Below, one piece after another: positions 1 to 8,218 of a stretch of DNA of 58,453 nucleotides; position 1 is the first letter of the stretch; each line of letters begins with the position of its first letter. Source of the stretch: Clostridia bacterium (GTDB taxonomy: Bacteria; Bacillota; Clostridia; Oscillospirales; Acutalibacteraceae); NCBI GenBank assembly GCA_017433225.1, contig JAFRHS010000041.1, positions 1 to 58,453 on the forward strand, read 5' to 3'. Both the position numbers and the translations under genes were made by a program. The notes below the pieces were generated by a model. The model was not told where the DNA came from. It saw only the letters and a list, made by a program, of their open reading frames with translations, and did no database searches.

Positions 1-807
1 GGGGTCCTTGCCGGAGAACGCGCCGCCGCCATGCGCGCCGAGTCCGCCGTAGGTATCAACCATCAGCTTCCTGCCCGTAAGTCCCGTGTCCGCCCTGGGA
101 CCGCCCTCCACGAATCTGCCGGAGGGATTGACGAGAATTTCGGTATCAGCGTCAAACGGGAATTTCGTGAACACGGGATGCAGCACCTCGGCGATGATCT
201 CGCTCTTTAACACATCCAGGTCTTTGTCCTTGTCGTGCTGGACGGATACTACGATGGTCTTTACACGCTTTGGCTTTCCGTCCTCATACTCCACGGTGAC
301 CTGCGCCTTGCCGTCCGGCTTGATGCCGTGGATAAGGTTATCCTTCCTGACCGTGTCCAGTCTTTTACATATTTTGTGTGAAAGAAGGAGCGGCAGGGGA
401 ATGTACTCGTTCGTCTCGTTGGTGGCGTAACCGTAAACCGTACCCTGATCTCCCGCGCCGAGGTTGGCGTAACAGGAGGTATCGCCGTTCCTTGCTTCAA
501 TGCTCATATCCACACCGCCCGCGATGTCGCGGCTCTGCTTGCGGATGAATACATAGATGAGGAAGCCGTAGGGATTGTACCCGGCTTTCTCCAATGCCCT
601 GCGGACGGTGTAACGGATATCTACAAGCTTCGCGCAGGTGATCTCGCCCGCAACGATGATGCGCCGTCCCGCCGCCATGACCTCGCAGGCCACACGGGAG
701 GACTTGTCTTTGTAAAGGCAGGTGTCCAATACGCTGTCGGCAATGAAGTCGCACAGCTTGTCGGGATGTCCTGCGCATACGCTTTCCGCTGTTTTGTAAG
801 TTCTCAT
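1..807 (-). CDS. metK: S-adenosylmethionine synthetase (partial, 3' end off the window)
   Basis: Makes S-adenosylmethionine from methionine and ATP in the cytoplasm. The first 269 residues are present and the frame runs open off the left edge. Visible family marks are the AES-x-C-AGHPDK opening (residues 8-17), the GAGDQG loop (117-122) and the GGGAFSGKDP signature (260-269). The start at 807 follows a GGAG site about 8 nt upstream. The gene lies 19 nt downstream of the terminase small subunit gene, so it belongs to the phage late/packaging block. Clostridial phages often carry metK beside a DNA methyltransferase, presumably to supply methyl donor for genome modification; that partner would lie to the left of the window and is not seen. 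Family assignment is secure; the phage role is inference from context. Confidence 0.95.
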   Translation of the reverse strand, partial: MRTYKTAESVCAGHPDKLCDFIADSVLDTCLYKDKSSRVACEVMAAGRRIIVAGEITCAKLVDIRYTVRRALEKAGYNPYGFLIYVFIRKQSRDIAGGVDMSIEARNGDTSCYANLGAGDQGTVYGYATNETNEYIPLPLLLSHKICKRLDTVRKDNLIHGIKPDGKAQVTVEYEDGKPKRVKTIVVSVQHDKDKDLDVLKSEIIAEVLHPVFTKFPFDADTEILVNPSGRFVEGGPRADTGLTGRKLMVDTYGGLGAHGGGAFSGKDP

Positions 808-826
808 GTCCATATCTCCATTTCTT

Positions 827-1378
827 TTATTTTCTGTTCCTCGCGCGGAGCAGCCGCTCCATCAGATCGTCCTGCGGAGAAGAACCGTCATATTCCACGG
901 AGCAGTTCTCGCGCACGATCTGGTAGATTTGGAACCAGTCCGCATTGACCTGTTTCTTGTAATCGCGGCTCATGGACACATAAGGCGATGCGATGGCGTT
1001 CCCCGTGGTAGGATGCTTGGCAAGGTATCCGAACTCTGATATCGCTTCCTCGCACTGAATCCACCGCGCCACGCTCATCGCATACTGCTCGATCAGCTGG
1101 TTGTTTACTAACATTTCACAGCCTCGCCGCTTGAGCCACAGCCACGTCTCTCTGAAAATCTCCTCGGCACATAGGTCGCTGCCGTTTTTCTGCTTTGCCT
1201 TGAGGTAATCCCTGACGGGAGGAACATACTCGCCATGGATATCCGCAGGCTCCGGCAGTTCGTCCGGCATCACAAGCGTTCCCTTTGCCGTGCCGTCCTG
1301 TATCTTGTCCACGAGCGGTTTCCTTTTCGGACCCGTTCCCGGTCTGGGACCGCCCCTGTTGGTACCGTCTTTTGCCAC
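827..1378 (-). CDS. Phage terminase small subunit (P27 family)
   Basis: A 183-residue DNA-recognition subunit of the packaging motor, which would act with a large terminase encoded left of the window. The N-terminus is basic and rich in Gly/Pro/Arg (GGPRPGTGPKRKP), followed by an alpha-helical body containing a WLKRRGCEMLVNNQLIEQYA-like helix and a conserved SPYVSMSRDYKKQ segment, the pattern of P27-type small terminases. The chosen start is the GTG at 1378, which has GGAGG upstream with good spacing; an in-frame extension to 1465 exists but runs through a conserved intergenic sequence and lacks a ribosome site. It is followed by metK and preceded by the HNH endonuclease, the usual order at the packaging end of HK97-like phages. 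Family call is by pattern, not by search. Confidence 0.8.
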   Translation of the reverse strand: MAKDGTNRGGPRPGTGPKRKPLVDKIQDGTAKGTLVMPDELPEPADIHGEYVPPVRDYLKAKQKNGSDLCAEEIFRETWLWLKRRGCEMLVNNQLIEQYAMSVARWIQCEEAISEFGYLAKHPTTGNAIASPYVSMSRDYKKQVNADWFQIYQIVRENCSVEYDGSSPQDDLMERLLRARNRK

Positions 1379-1500
1379 ATTCTCACCTCCGATCTGTACC
1401 CGCCGGGTTAATACCCCGTTTGAATACGAAAATTTGCACACGAAGCCCCAGGCCGCTGTCCGCATAAAGGACCCGCAGAGATTTTGACCGCCCCTCCCGG
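1379..1500. other. Intergenic segment next to HNH and terS; candidate cos region
   Basis: A 122-bp gap between the HNH gene and the terminase small subunit. It holds a G-rich run followed by TCAAAATCTCT (leftward reading), then a GC-rich stretch and the terS ribosome site. HNH-plus-terS phages commonly have the cohesive-end site here, so this is the most likely place for cos. No cleavage site can be defined from sequence alone. Confidence 0.3.
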
Positions 1501-1866
1501 TCAGCTTCTGATCTGTCTGTCACCCATCTCAAGATGAATCTTGGTGTGGCAGGACTGACAAAGGCTCATCAGATTGCTTTCCCGATGATCGCCGCCCTGT
1601 GAGATGGGAAGGATATGATGTACCTCCTCCACGGGAGTGAGCCGTCCTTCCTTAAGGCAGCGTTCGCACAGCGGGTGTGCGGCGGCGTAGCGGTCACGGA
1701 TTCGTTTCCAAGCCCTGCCGTATTTCTTGTTCGTGTCGGGACTGCGTGTGTGTTTGTTGTACTGCTGCGCGGCGAGTCGTTGATGCTCCTCACAGTATTG
1801 ACCGCCCTCGACAGCCAGCCTTGGACAGCCGCTATAAGCGCACCCGCGCCGTGGTCTCCTCGGCAT
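1501..1866 (-). CDS. HNH endonuclease, phage packaging type
   Basis: A 121-residue HNH nuclease. It has an N-terminal zinc-knuckle pair (CAYSGC and CEEH, residues about 9-29), the KKYGRAWKRIRDRYAAAHPL linker typical of phage HNH proteins, a second Cys pair (CERC), and the catalytic EEVHHILPISQGG...N...LCQSCHTKIH core in the C-terminal half. Such proteins next to terS assist terminase cutting at cos in HK97-like phages. The start at 1866 has GAGGTGAT 6-7 nt upstream; an upstream in-frame GTG at 1875 overlaps that site and was not used. It lies downstream of a terminator at 1892-1926, so it may open the late transcript. Confidence 0.9.
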   Translation of the reverse strand: MPRRPRRGCAYSGCPRLAVEGGQYCEEHQRLAAQQYNKHTRSPDTNKKYGRAWKRIRDRYAAAHPLCERCLKEGRLTPVEEVHHILPISQGGDHRESNLMSLCQSCHTKIHLEMGDRQIRS

Positions 1867-1891
1867 ACAAATCACCTCGCTTTCCGGGCAT

Positions 1892-1926
1892 AAGAAAAGC
1901 CCCGGAAGGATCGTTCCTCCGAGGCT
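1892..1926 (-). terminator. Rho-independent terminator between late regulator and HNH
   Basis: On the minus strand an imperfect 12-bp stem (AGCC-CGG-GGA arms, ACGA loop) is followed by TTTTCTT. It would end the early/replication transcript after the late-type regulator gene and before the HNH-terS-metK block. Confidence 0.7.
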
Positions 1927-1945
1927 CGTCTTACTCTACTTTGCT

Positions 1946-1997
1946 ATTGTAATCATACCATAGGTCAAGTGTGCCATACTGTGCCAAACCGTGCCAA
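1946..1997 (-). repeat. Three 10-bp direct repeats upstream of a possible late promoter
   Basis: GTGCCATACT, GTGCCAAACC and GTGCCAACTT stand head to tail at 1971-2000, exactly one helical turn apart, just past the stop codon of the late-type regulator gene. On the minus strand they lie upstream of a TACAAT box at 1946-1951 that has no good -35. This is the layout expected for an activator-dependent phage late promoter, but binding is inference. Confidence 0.4.
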
Positions 1998-2000
1998 CTT

Positions 2001-2414
2001 TCAATCCGGGACAGAAAAATTCTGAAGAGCCGACCCGTGTATGCGATGAACCGTGCGCAGCGACACGTTCAGCATCCGGGAGATCTCCTCCCAAGTACAG
2101 TCGTCAAGGTAGCGGTAACGGAGTACCAGCTGTTCGTCACGGCTTTCCAGTTTGTCTATCGCCGTGTTGATTTCTTCCTTGAGCCGTACAAGGTATGCGA
2201 TCTTTTCTTCCACGCTCCGCTGAATCTCGTCTATCTTTTCAAGGCACCTGACGAAGGGAGCTTCTGTCGGACGGTTGGGACTGTGTGGCATTCCGTCAAA
2301 CCTCATGCCCGAGACGCTGCTCGATAATTCTTTCCAGTAGTCAATCTCACGCAGGCGGCAGTTGATGAGTGCGTCCAGGTGCCGCGCCTGGTTCAGATAT
2401 TCTTTTGCGGTCAT
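2001..2414 (-). CDS. Phage late-type transcription regulator, sigma-70 region 4-like (DUF1492 family)
   Basis: A 137-residue protein with an N-terminal helical region and a C-terminal helix-turn-helix resembling sigma-70 region 4: residues about 90-130 read LESRDEQLVLRYRYLDD followed by TWEEISRMLNVSLRTVHRI. This matches the DUF1492 / RinA-ArpU-like group placed at the end of the replication block in Firmicutes phages, where they switch on late transcription. The start at 2414 has GGAGGTGG upstream and overlaps the stop of the preceding gene (ATGA), so the two are translationally coupled. Immediately downstream are three 10-bp GTGCCA repeats and a terminator, consistent with control of the late block. 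Confidence 0.85.
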   Translation of the reverse strand: MTAKEYLNQARHLDALINCRLREIDYWKELSSSVSGMRFDGMPHSPNRPTEAPFVRCLEKIDEIQRSVEEKIAYLVRLKEEINTAIDKLESRDEQLVLRYRYLDDCTWEEISRMLNVSLRTVHRIHGSALQNFSVPD

Positions 2415-2638
2415 GCGTCCACCTCCATTTGCAGGGAGCGGATCAGCATCTCGCCGTCAACACTCGTTAATACCGAGAACCATCCGGAACGGAAGAACCT
2501 CTCGATTTCTTCCTTGTCCGCCATTGCCGTCCTGTTCTTCGGATTCGCCTTGAGACTCTTCAGAGCCATTCGGTAATCCTTCACAGCCTGCAATATAATG
2601 GCGTTCGCAAGGTTCTCGTAATTTGTGATGTCGCTCAT
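2411..2638 (-). CDS. Small phage protein of unknown function (75 aa)
   Basis: A 75-residue soluble protein beginning MSDITNYENLANAI, with a C-terminal segment RFFRSGWFSVLTSVDGEMLI typical of small uncharacterised proteins preceding DUF1492 genes in Firmicutes phages. The start at 2638 has GGGAGGC about 10 nt upstream; an upstream in-frame Met lacks a site. It overlaps the next gene by 4 nt (ATGA). I do not recognise a function. Confidence 0.55.
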   Translation of the reverse strand: MSDITNYENLANAIILQAVKDYRMALKSLKANPKNRTAMADKEEIERFFRSGWFSVLTSVDGEMLIRSLQMEVDA

Positions 2639-2706
2639 ATGCGTCTGCCTCCCTTTTTCGGAAATAGGCATCGTTGCAATGGAGCGATGTATCTTTGGTG
2701 CAGTGT

Positions 2707-3129
2707 TCAGTGATTATTTTTGCGATGATAATAGGTCTGCGCTTTTGCACGGTTGCGTGCTTTCTTACATTCTGGATTATCGCAATATTTCTGTCTCGAC
2801 CCGTTCTTGATAAAAAAGGCTCCGCAGTTAACGCACACACCATAGCCGTACATATTTCCCTCGACAATGGCTCGTACTTCTTCAACAGACCGCACTACCA
2901 TTGCCGTTCCTCCTGCAGCTATGATTTTTCTGATAGTCGCTTCCTGGAGTTTCGTAGGCTTGCCGCTTTCGGTCTTGACCTCGAATCCATAGAAGTGGCC
3001 GTTAATGCAGGCAATGATATCGGGAATGCCCGCCGTCCCGTACATACCGCCATGCTCTTTCCAGCAGAAGCACCCCGGCACGGTCTTAAGGTACTTCATA
3101 ATCGCTTTTACAATGTCCGCTTCTTTCAT
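2707..3129 (-). CDS. VRR-NUC nuclease with C-terminal zinc finger
   Basis: A 140-residue phage nuclease. Residues 1-90 form a VRR-NUC fold: an N-terminal helix (MKEADIVKAIMKYLK), GTAGIPDIIACINGHFYGFEVK with the catalytic D...ExK set, and a TKLQEATIRKIIAAGG helix. VRR-NUC proteins cleave branched DNA and are common in phage replication blocks. The C-terminal 40 residues add a Cys4-type finger (CVNCG...YCDNPEC) with a basic tail, probably for DNA binding. The start at 3129 is the Met that opens the domain; GGAGG lies 12 nt upstream, slightly far. Longer in-frame extensions run through the repeat-rich gap upstream and are unlikely. Confidence 0.88.
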   Translation of the reverse strand: MKEADIVKAIMKYLKTVPGCFCWKEHGGMYGTAGIPDIIACINGHFYGFEVKTESGKPTKLQEATIRKIIAAGGTAMVVRSVEEVRAIVEGNMYGYGVCVNCGAFFIKNGSRQKYCDNPECKKARNRAKAQTYYHRKNNH

Positions 3130-3290
3130 CTGTTCCAAAAACCTCCGTATTTTCAACACTTGGAACACATGGAACACGAGAAATCCCATTTTCATATAAT
3201 TTTTGTGGCGAAAAATAAAGGTATATAAAAAATGTGTTTTATATATGGGGAGATAGGATTTTGGTGTTCCAACGTGTTCTCGTGTTCCGA
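3130..3290. repeat. GGAACAC repeats flanking an AT-rich core; possible replication origin
   Basis: Between the VRR-NUC and primase genes, GGAACAC occurs at 3162 and 3171 on the plus strand. GTGTTCC, its complement, occurs at 3264 and 3282, with a one-mismatch copy at 3274. The sequence between (about 3181-3260) is strongly AT-rich. Inverted iterons around an AT-rich core beside a primase-helicase gene are the usual layout of a phage or plasmid origin. Confidence 0.45.
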
Positions 3291-3320
3291 AGATGCTCGT
3301 GGAAAGGCAGCCGGGATTCA

Positions 3321-5810
3321 TCATCCCAGCACCTCTCCGAGCCTTATTCCCATTAAAATCCGCCTTTTCGCCATGCGGTCGATGTCCCTCGTTACATCGG
3401 GGAACGCCGCCGTGATCTGCTGCACGAAGTTCTTCTGCGAGTACGGCTTCAGCCCGCATTCCTCGCAGTACCCCTTATATGCGTTGAACAGTTCCGTGGA
3501 CCCGGCGCTATACTCGGCGTCCAATTCGCAGTAGTCCTTCACGAACGACAGCACGGAATCCGACTCCTCGCGGTACTGCTGAAGCTCGTCCGCGTTGACC
3601 TGCGTCTCGGAGAACACATAGTGATTGTTCATCAACCTGCGCAGCCCTTCCAGAGCGAACAGGAAAATGCCGTCAGCCTCCATGCGGAACTTCTCCAGCA
3701 GTTCGGGATCGCGCTTGTCCTGTGGCACGGTATGATTGAACCGTATGATAATGAGCCTGCGGTAAAAGCCCTCCGACCTGTCTCCGTAATTCTTCGGTAT
3801 GCTGTTGCAGGAGAACAGGAGCCTTGCGCTCGACTGGAACGAGAACGGATTCTTGTTCTTTTTCTCCACGGTCAGATAGTCCTCGCCCACAAGCGCCTTG
3901 AAGATGCCGTTATCGTCAATGTTCTTCGTGGACAGGTCGGCGAAGATGTTAGCCAGCTTGCCGAAAAGCTCCGCCGTCTTGAAACGCTCGTTCAGAGCCT
4001 GCCATGACACGTTTGACACATTCTGCTTACCGAGAAGCACATCGTTCAGCACCCGCAGCAGCACCGACTTTCCGGCTGACGCCACGCCAACAATGACAAA
4101 GCATTTCTGCGCCGAATTGACAGGGATGAGGAAGTATCCGAGCATCTCCTGAATCAGACCGACCTGCGCCATATCGCCGCCCATCGACTCCGCAAGGAAC
4201 TTCTTGAACAGCGGGCAGTCCGCCTTTTTGTCATAGGTCACGTTCAGCTGCACCGTAGAGTAATAATCCGGCGTGTGTTCCGTCAGCGTGTCCTCCAGCA
4301 CGTTGTATAATCCGTTGCGGACATTGATGATATAGGGATTTGCATTCAGTTCGCGGATGTCCCTCTGCACCAGGAGCCGCCACTGCTTCTCAGCATCAAC
4401 GATCTGCGACATCTTCGTCTCCCGCACCAGCATCTTTTCCTGCACGAGCCTTTGCGCTTCCATTTCGGACATCTCCACATACACGCCGCCCCGGTAATTG
4501 AAGTGCTGCTCCGCCGCATAGAACACCTGCTGATGCTCCGACATATCATTCGCAAGCACTCCGGGCAGGAAACGCAGACCCTTGTCGGTCGGCTCGTACC
4601 AGTCCGGGATAGCAGTACCGGCTTTCGCCCGCTTTGCCGCCTTACTTGCCTGGTACGCCTTGCTTGCGTCCTTGAACACCTGGTTCAGCGATTTGAGGAA
4701 CGATGCCTTCAGCTTGAAATGGTCGCGGATTTCATGGTTGATAATGACGTCCGCCGTCACCACGTCCTGGTTATACAGATAATCCGACACGAACTGTTTC
4801 GCCGCCTGCAGGTCTTTTATCGCCTCGCCCGTCACGGGTATGCCGTGCAGGACGTCAAGCAGATCGTCGGCGGACAAAGGCTGATAGCACCACGCCGCCG
4901 GAGCTTTCACCGGGCATTCGCCGGTCGCGAACTTCGGACACTTGAAGCCCTTCTCGCAGATGGTTTTGCAGGTGATGGGATTCGTCCCGCTCTCAAGGAA
5001 ATGGTTGATCTTCTTCTGCGTGTTGGCCTCGCTGTATCCGGGATAGGGAGCGGACAGGTCATGTATCATCTTCGTGCCGCCCTCAAAAGGAGCGAGGTTC
5101 GTTATCATGGCGTACCAGTCATGCTCCGACAGGGACGCCGCGTCATCGCGGCAATGCTGCATGAAAACACACGAGCGCATGACCTGGTCGATGCCTTTCT
5201 CCGTGCCGCTCTTTTTCTCCACGGGTACAAGGTCAACCTCCGGCAGCACATCCGACAGCTGATCCTGTGTGTATTTGCGTTCGGGATGGAAGCTGACGCA
5301 GGTCACCTCAACGGGAGTATCCTTCTTGCAGTGCATGAAACCGGGAAGGCGCATGACCCTCGACTCGTTCACGCACATCGGATCGCCGTCAAAGTGCTTT
5401 ACAAGCTGCGTCTGTATCATGCGGAAACGCTCCACCTTGGCGGTCGAATCCATGAACCAGTACACATGGTAGGACTTCTGCGTTTTCATGACCATTGACG
5501 GAGGGAGCGGGAATGCATCAATCTTTTTCTGCTGCTCGTCAAAGCTGTCGTTGTCCATCTCCACGAACTGCGCGTTGATCCTCGTGATGGAATCATCGTC
5601 CTGCCCGCCATAGTTGACCACGAAAAAGATGCCGCGGTTCATGGCGTTGTGGTTCTTGAGCGTCTCCTCGATGCTCTTGTATTTCCCGCATTCGCAGGAG
5701 AGCTTCGACCCCTGGAACACGCCGCCCTTCTTATCGTCAAAGACGCGGAAGCAGACGGTATCGGTCGGATTAAAGAGAGAACCGAGTACATCGGTCACCG
5801 TTACATTCAT
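3321..5810 (-). CDS. Phage primase / SF3 helicase (D5-P4 type, RepB-like primase N-terminus)
   Basis: An 829-residue replication initiator. The N-terminal part (about 40-190) resembles archaeo-eukaryotic/RepB-type primases (FVEMDNDS and KTQKSYHVYWFM strands, later SRVMRLPGFMH). A cysteine-rich insert (CKTICEKGFKCPKF...C) may bind zinc. The C-terminal third is a superfamily 3 helicase with Walker A GVASAGKSVLLRVL, Walker B-like LANIFADL and sensor LLFSCNSIPK. It would prime and unwind phage DNA at the origin. The start at 5810 has GAGGAGGTGG upstream and overlaps the previous stop (ATGA); the longer in-frame extension is rejected. The neighbouring iteron-like gap at 3130-3290 fits an initiator role. 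Confidence 0.9.
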   Translation of the reverse strand: MNVTVTDVLGSLFNPTDTVCFRVFDDKKGGVFQGSKLSCECGKYKSIEETLKNHNAMNRGIFFVVNYGGQDDDSITRINAQFVEMDNDSFDEQQKKIDAFPLPPSMVMKTQKSYHVYWFMDSTAKVERFRMIQTQLVKHFDGDPMCVNESRVMRLPGFMHCKKDTPVEVTCVSFHPERKYTQDQLSDVLPEVDLVPVEKKSGTEKGIDQVMRSCVFMQHCRDDAASLSEHDWYAMITNLAPFEGGTKMIHDLSAPYPGYSEANTQKKINHFLESGTNPITCKTICEKGFKCPKFATGECPVKAPAAWCYQPLSADDLLDVLHGIPVTGEAIKDLQAAKQFVSDYLYNQDVVTADVIINHEIRDHFKLKASFLKSLNQVFKDASKAYQASKAAKRAKAGTAIPDWYEPTDKGLRFLPGVLANDMSEHQQVFYAAEQHFNYRGGVYVEMSEMEAQRLVQEKMLVRETKMSQIVDAEKQWRLLVQRDIRELNANPYIINVRNGLYNVLEDTLTEHTPDYYSTVQLNVTYDKKADCPLFKKFLAESMGGDMAQVGLIQEMLGYFLIPVNSAQKCFVIVGVASAGKSVLLRVLNDVLLGKQNVSNVSWQALNERFKTAELFGKLANIFADLSTKNIDDNGIFKALVGEDYLTVEKKNKNPFSFQSSARLLFSCNSIPKNYGDRSEGFYRRLIIIRFNHTVPQDKRDPELLEKFRMEADGIFLFALEGLRRLMNNHYVFSETQVNADELQQYREESDSVLSFVKDYCELDAEYSAGSTELFNAYKGYCEECGLKPYSQKNFVQQITAAFPDVTRDIDRMAKRRILMGIRLGEVLG

Positions 5811-6226
5811 GCGCCCACCTCCTCGAAATATCTGATCTGTTTCTTCAGCCGCTTTGCTTCCTCGATCTCCTGTGCGACACCCGGCGATACCTCGCCGAAC
5901 ACCCACACCTCATCACAGGCGGCAAGGAGCGCAAGGCCGAACAGCAGCCCAAGTTCCCGCTCTTCGGGAATGCTGTCGTTAAGTATCTGCGGATACAGAA
6001 GGTGACTCGCCACCGGCATATATCCCTCGTCTATCACACGGCGGCAGTATGTAATCGCCGCCGCGACATTTGCGTCCACATCGCCCGCATATCTGGAAGC
6101 CACATATATCTTCCTGCGGTTCTTGTCGGCATAGCGTTTTTTCTGCTTCTTCCGGTATTCCTTCATTATCTGGCTCATCGCAGACCCTGCGGTCGGATCG
6201 GCGTAGCCTTCGCTGTTTTTGTACAT
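5807..6226 (-). CDS. Nucleoside 2-deoxyribosyltransferase-like protein (DUF4406/DUF7768 type)
   Basis: A 139-residue protein. A basic N-terminal tail (about 1-38) is followed by a Rossmann-like domain: KIYVASRYAGDV, AITYCRRVIDEGYMPVASHL, ERELGLLFGLALLAACDEVWVFG and SPGVAQEI. These are the hallmarks of small phage proteins related to nucleoside deoxyribosyltransferases, with the conserved Glu/Asp region in the ERELGL and DEVWVFG segments. It may act on nucleotide pools during phage replication; the substrate is unknown. GGAGG lies well spaced before the start. It sits between polymerase and primase with 3-4-nt junctions, so it is part of the replication operon. Confidence 0.8.
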   Translation of the reverse strand: MYKNSEGYADPTAGSAMSQIMKEYRKKQKKRYADKNRRKIYVASRYAGDVDANVAAAITYCRRVIDEGYMPVASHLLYPQILNDSIPEERELGLLFGLALLAACDEVWVFGEVSPGVAQEIEEAKRLKKQIRYFEEVGA

Positions 6227-6229
6227 ATA

Positions 6230-8155
6230 TCAGTCCTCCAGTTCTTCCATCATTCCAAAGGTCGGTCCCGCGGACGCTTCCGCGATCAGCGGAAGGTCAA
6301 ACTCCGGGAAGGGCTTTTCTTCCATGCAGGCACGGATAAAAGCCACCGCCTCCGACAGCCTGTCCTCCGGGATAATGAAAGTCAGTTCATCGTGTATCTG
6401 AAGGATGGGTCTAAGCCATTCGCGCTCCGGAAGTCCGGCAAGTATCCTCGTGATAGCGAGTTTCAGAATGTCCGCCGCCGTCCCCTGGATAGGCGTGTTC
6501 AGTGCGCACCGCTCCGCGAACGACTTCTGCCCCCAATTATCCGAGGTGATGCCGGGGAGGTACCTGCGCCGTCCGAGCCAGGTTTCGGAATACATACGCC
6601 TTGCGGCTTCTGCTTTTGTCTCTTCTTGCCATGCGGTCAGACCCTTGTATCCGTGCTTGAGGTTGAAAAGTATCTCCTCACACTCACTCACGGATTTTTC
6701 AATCCCCGCCTTGAACTTCAGCGTCTTTTGCAGTCCTCTTGGGAACAGCCCGTAAAATGTGCCAAAGTTCACGTTCTTGGCTATCGTCCTGTGTTCCTTG
6801 TAGTTTTCCGAATGCTTGTCCTGGGCTTCCTCGTAGCTTACGCCGAAAATGACGCTGGTCGTGGCGGCGTGGATATCGCCGTTCTTGCGGTAGGTGTCGA
6901 GCATCCTCTCATCACGGCAGTAGAAAGCGCCCACGCGCAGTTCTATCTGCGAAAAGTCGAGCGACAGGATAAGGCAGCCCTTTGGCGCTTTAATAAAGTT
7001 GCGGACACCGATGGGATCATTGGTCTTCCTGGGCATATTCTGTGCGTTGGGATTGCGGCAGTTCATCCTGCCCGTATCCGTGGACAGAGCGAACAGTTCC
7101 GGATGGATGCAGCCCGTCACGGGATTGAGGTATTTCAAATACCCGTAGATATAGGTGGACTTGATCTTGCCCCATTTGCGGTACTCCTGCACGAGCGTGA
7201 ACAGCCCCGACAGTTCCGGCCGGTTCTCATCGCACCATTCCTTGAGGAGCGTCATGGTCATATCGTCCGCCGCCTCGCGGTTAGTTTCTGTAGTCTTCAA
7301 AATGGGCAGCCCCAGGTCTTTATACAGATAGTTCTTGAACGCCTGCGTGGAGCAGTTCGCACCGATGTTCACATCGCCGATGATGAACTCGATCTCCCTG
7401 CGGATGCGCTCCATCTCGTTTTCCGCTTCTGCCTTTCGCTCCTGCATGAGCGGGAGGTTGACCGGGATGCCGTTCGCTTTCATGATTCCGAGGTACACGG
7501 CGGTAGGGCTTTCGATCTCCTCCACGATGTACCTGTGTTTCGGAAGGTAGCGGTCGAACCAGTCGTTGAACTTGTGATAGAGCCGAAGGGCAAAGTCCGA
7601 GTCAGCGGAACCGTAGCGGACGGTTTCTTCATCCTGCGCGTCCAGTTCGTCAAAGTGCTTCCCGTCCGTGACGCTTGAAAACGAAGGGAGCGGTTCTCCG
7701 AACAGTTCCTCCGCCAGCTTTTTCAGACCGCTCTCATTCAGCTTGCGGAACTCGTATATGCTTTTAAGGCTCATCTGTGATGCGCAAATCGTGTCGTACA
7801 CGGGAGCCTGGATAACAATGCCCCTCGCATAGACAAAAGAGGATTCAAAGGCGATGTTGTGGGCAATCTTTATGATCGTTGTATTCATGAGGAACGCCGT
7901 CAGAAATGCGAAAAAGGCGTCCCTGTTTATATTTGTGCCGACACGGTGGGCAATAGGGACATAGATGCCCGTACCTTCCTTGACGGAAAAGGAGCATCCG
8001 ACAATATGCGCCCTCGCAGGATCGAGCGCCGCCTTGTCCTCCTCGCGGTACGGATCGTCGGGAGCAGTCTCAAAGTCGAAAGCGACAATGCGGCTGCCGC
8101 CGATGTAATTCCGTATCCCGTCCACCGTGGTCACACATTTATATTCTGTATTCAT
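6230..8155 (-). CDS. Phage DNA polymerase, family A, with 3'-5' exonuclease
   Basis: A 641-residue replicative polymerase. The N-terminal exonuclease shows motif I AFDFETAPDD (residue about 25), motif II AHNIAFESSF and motif III YGSADSDFALRLY. The polymerase part has motif A LILSLDFSQIELRVGAF, motif B RTIAKNVNFGTFYGLFPRGL and motif C ILQIHDELTF near residue 600. There is no 5'-3' exonuclease domain, as usual for phage family A enzymes. The start at 8155 has AGGAGTGA upstream. It is the core of the leftward replication operon and lies just downstream of a GC-rich hairpin. Confidence 0.97.
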   Translation of the reverse strand: MNTEYKCVTTVDGIRNYIGGSRIVAFDFETAPDDPYREEDKAALDPARAHIVGCSFSVKEGTGIYVPIAHRVGTNINRDAFFAFLTAFLMNTTIIKIAHNIAFESSFVYARGIVIQAPVYDTICASQMSLKSIYEFRKLNESGLKKLAEELFGEPLPSFSSVTDGKHFDELDAQDEETVRYGSADSDFALRLYHKFNDWFDRYLPKHRYIVEEIESPTAVYLGIMKANGIPVNLPLMQERKAEAENEMERIRREIEFIIGDVNIGANCSTQAFKNYLYKDLGLPILKTTETNREAADDMTMTLLKEWCDENRPELSGLFTLVQEYRKWGKIKSTYIYGYLKYLNPVTGCIHPELFALSTDTGRMNCRNPNAQNMPRKTNDPIGVRNFIKAPKGCLILSLDFSQIELRVGAFYCRDERMLDTYRKNGDIHAATTSVIFGVSYEEAQDKHSENYKEHRTIAKNVNFGTFYGLFPRGLQKTLKFKAGIEKSVSECEEILFNLKHGYKGLTAWQEETKAEAARRMYSETWLGRRRYLPGITSDNWGQKSFAERCALNTPIQGTAADILKLAITRILAGLPEREWLRPILQIHDELTFIIPEDRLSEAVAFIRACMEEKPFPEFDLPLIAEASAGPTFGMMEELED

Positions 8156-8174
8156 GCGTAATCACTCCTATGGG

Positions 8175-8212
8175 AAATACCCGGAGGAGCATTGCGCCCC
8201 TCCGGGCTTTCG
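8175..8212 (-). terminator. GC-rich hairpin in the replication operon, partial terminator or processing site
   Basis: CCCGGAGG and CCTCCGGG arms form a strong stem between the 249-aa gene and the polymerase gene. On the minus strand it is followed by TATTTCC rather than a clean T run, so it more likely attenuates or stabilises mRNA than ends transcription fully. Confidence 0.45.
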
Positions 8213-8218
8213 TGTGCT

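Noticed and set aside
1971-1997. Sigma-54 promoter
   Set aside because: TGGCAC repeats resemble a -24 box, but no TTGC -12 at the right distance follows and no sigma-54 activator is nearby.
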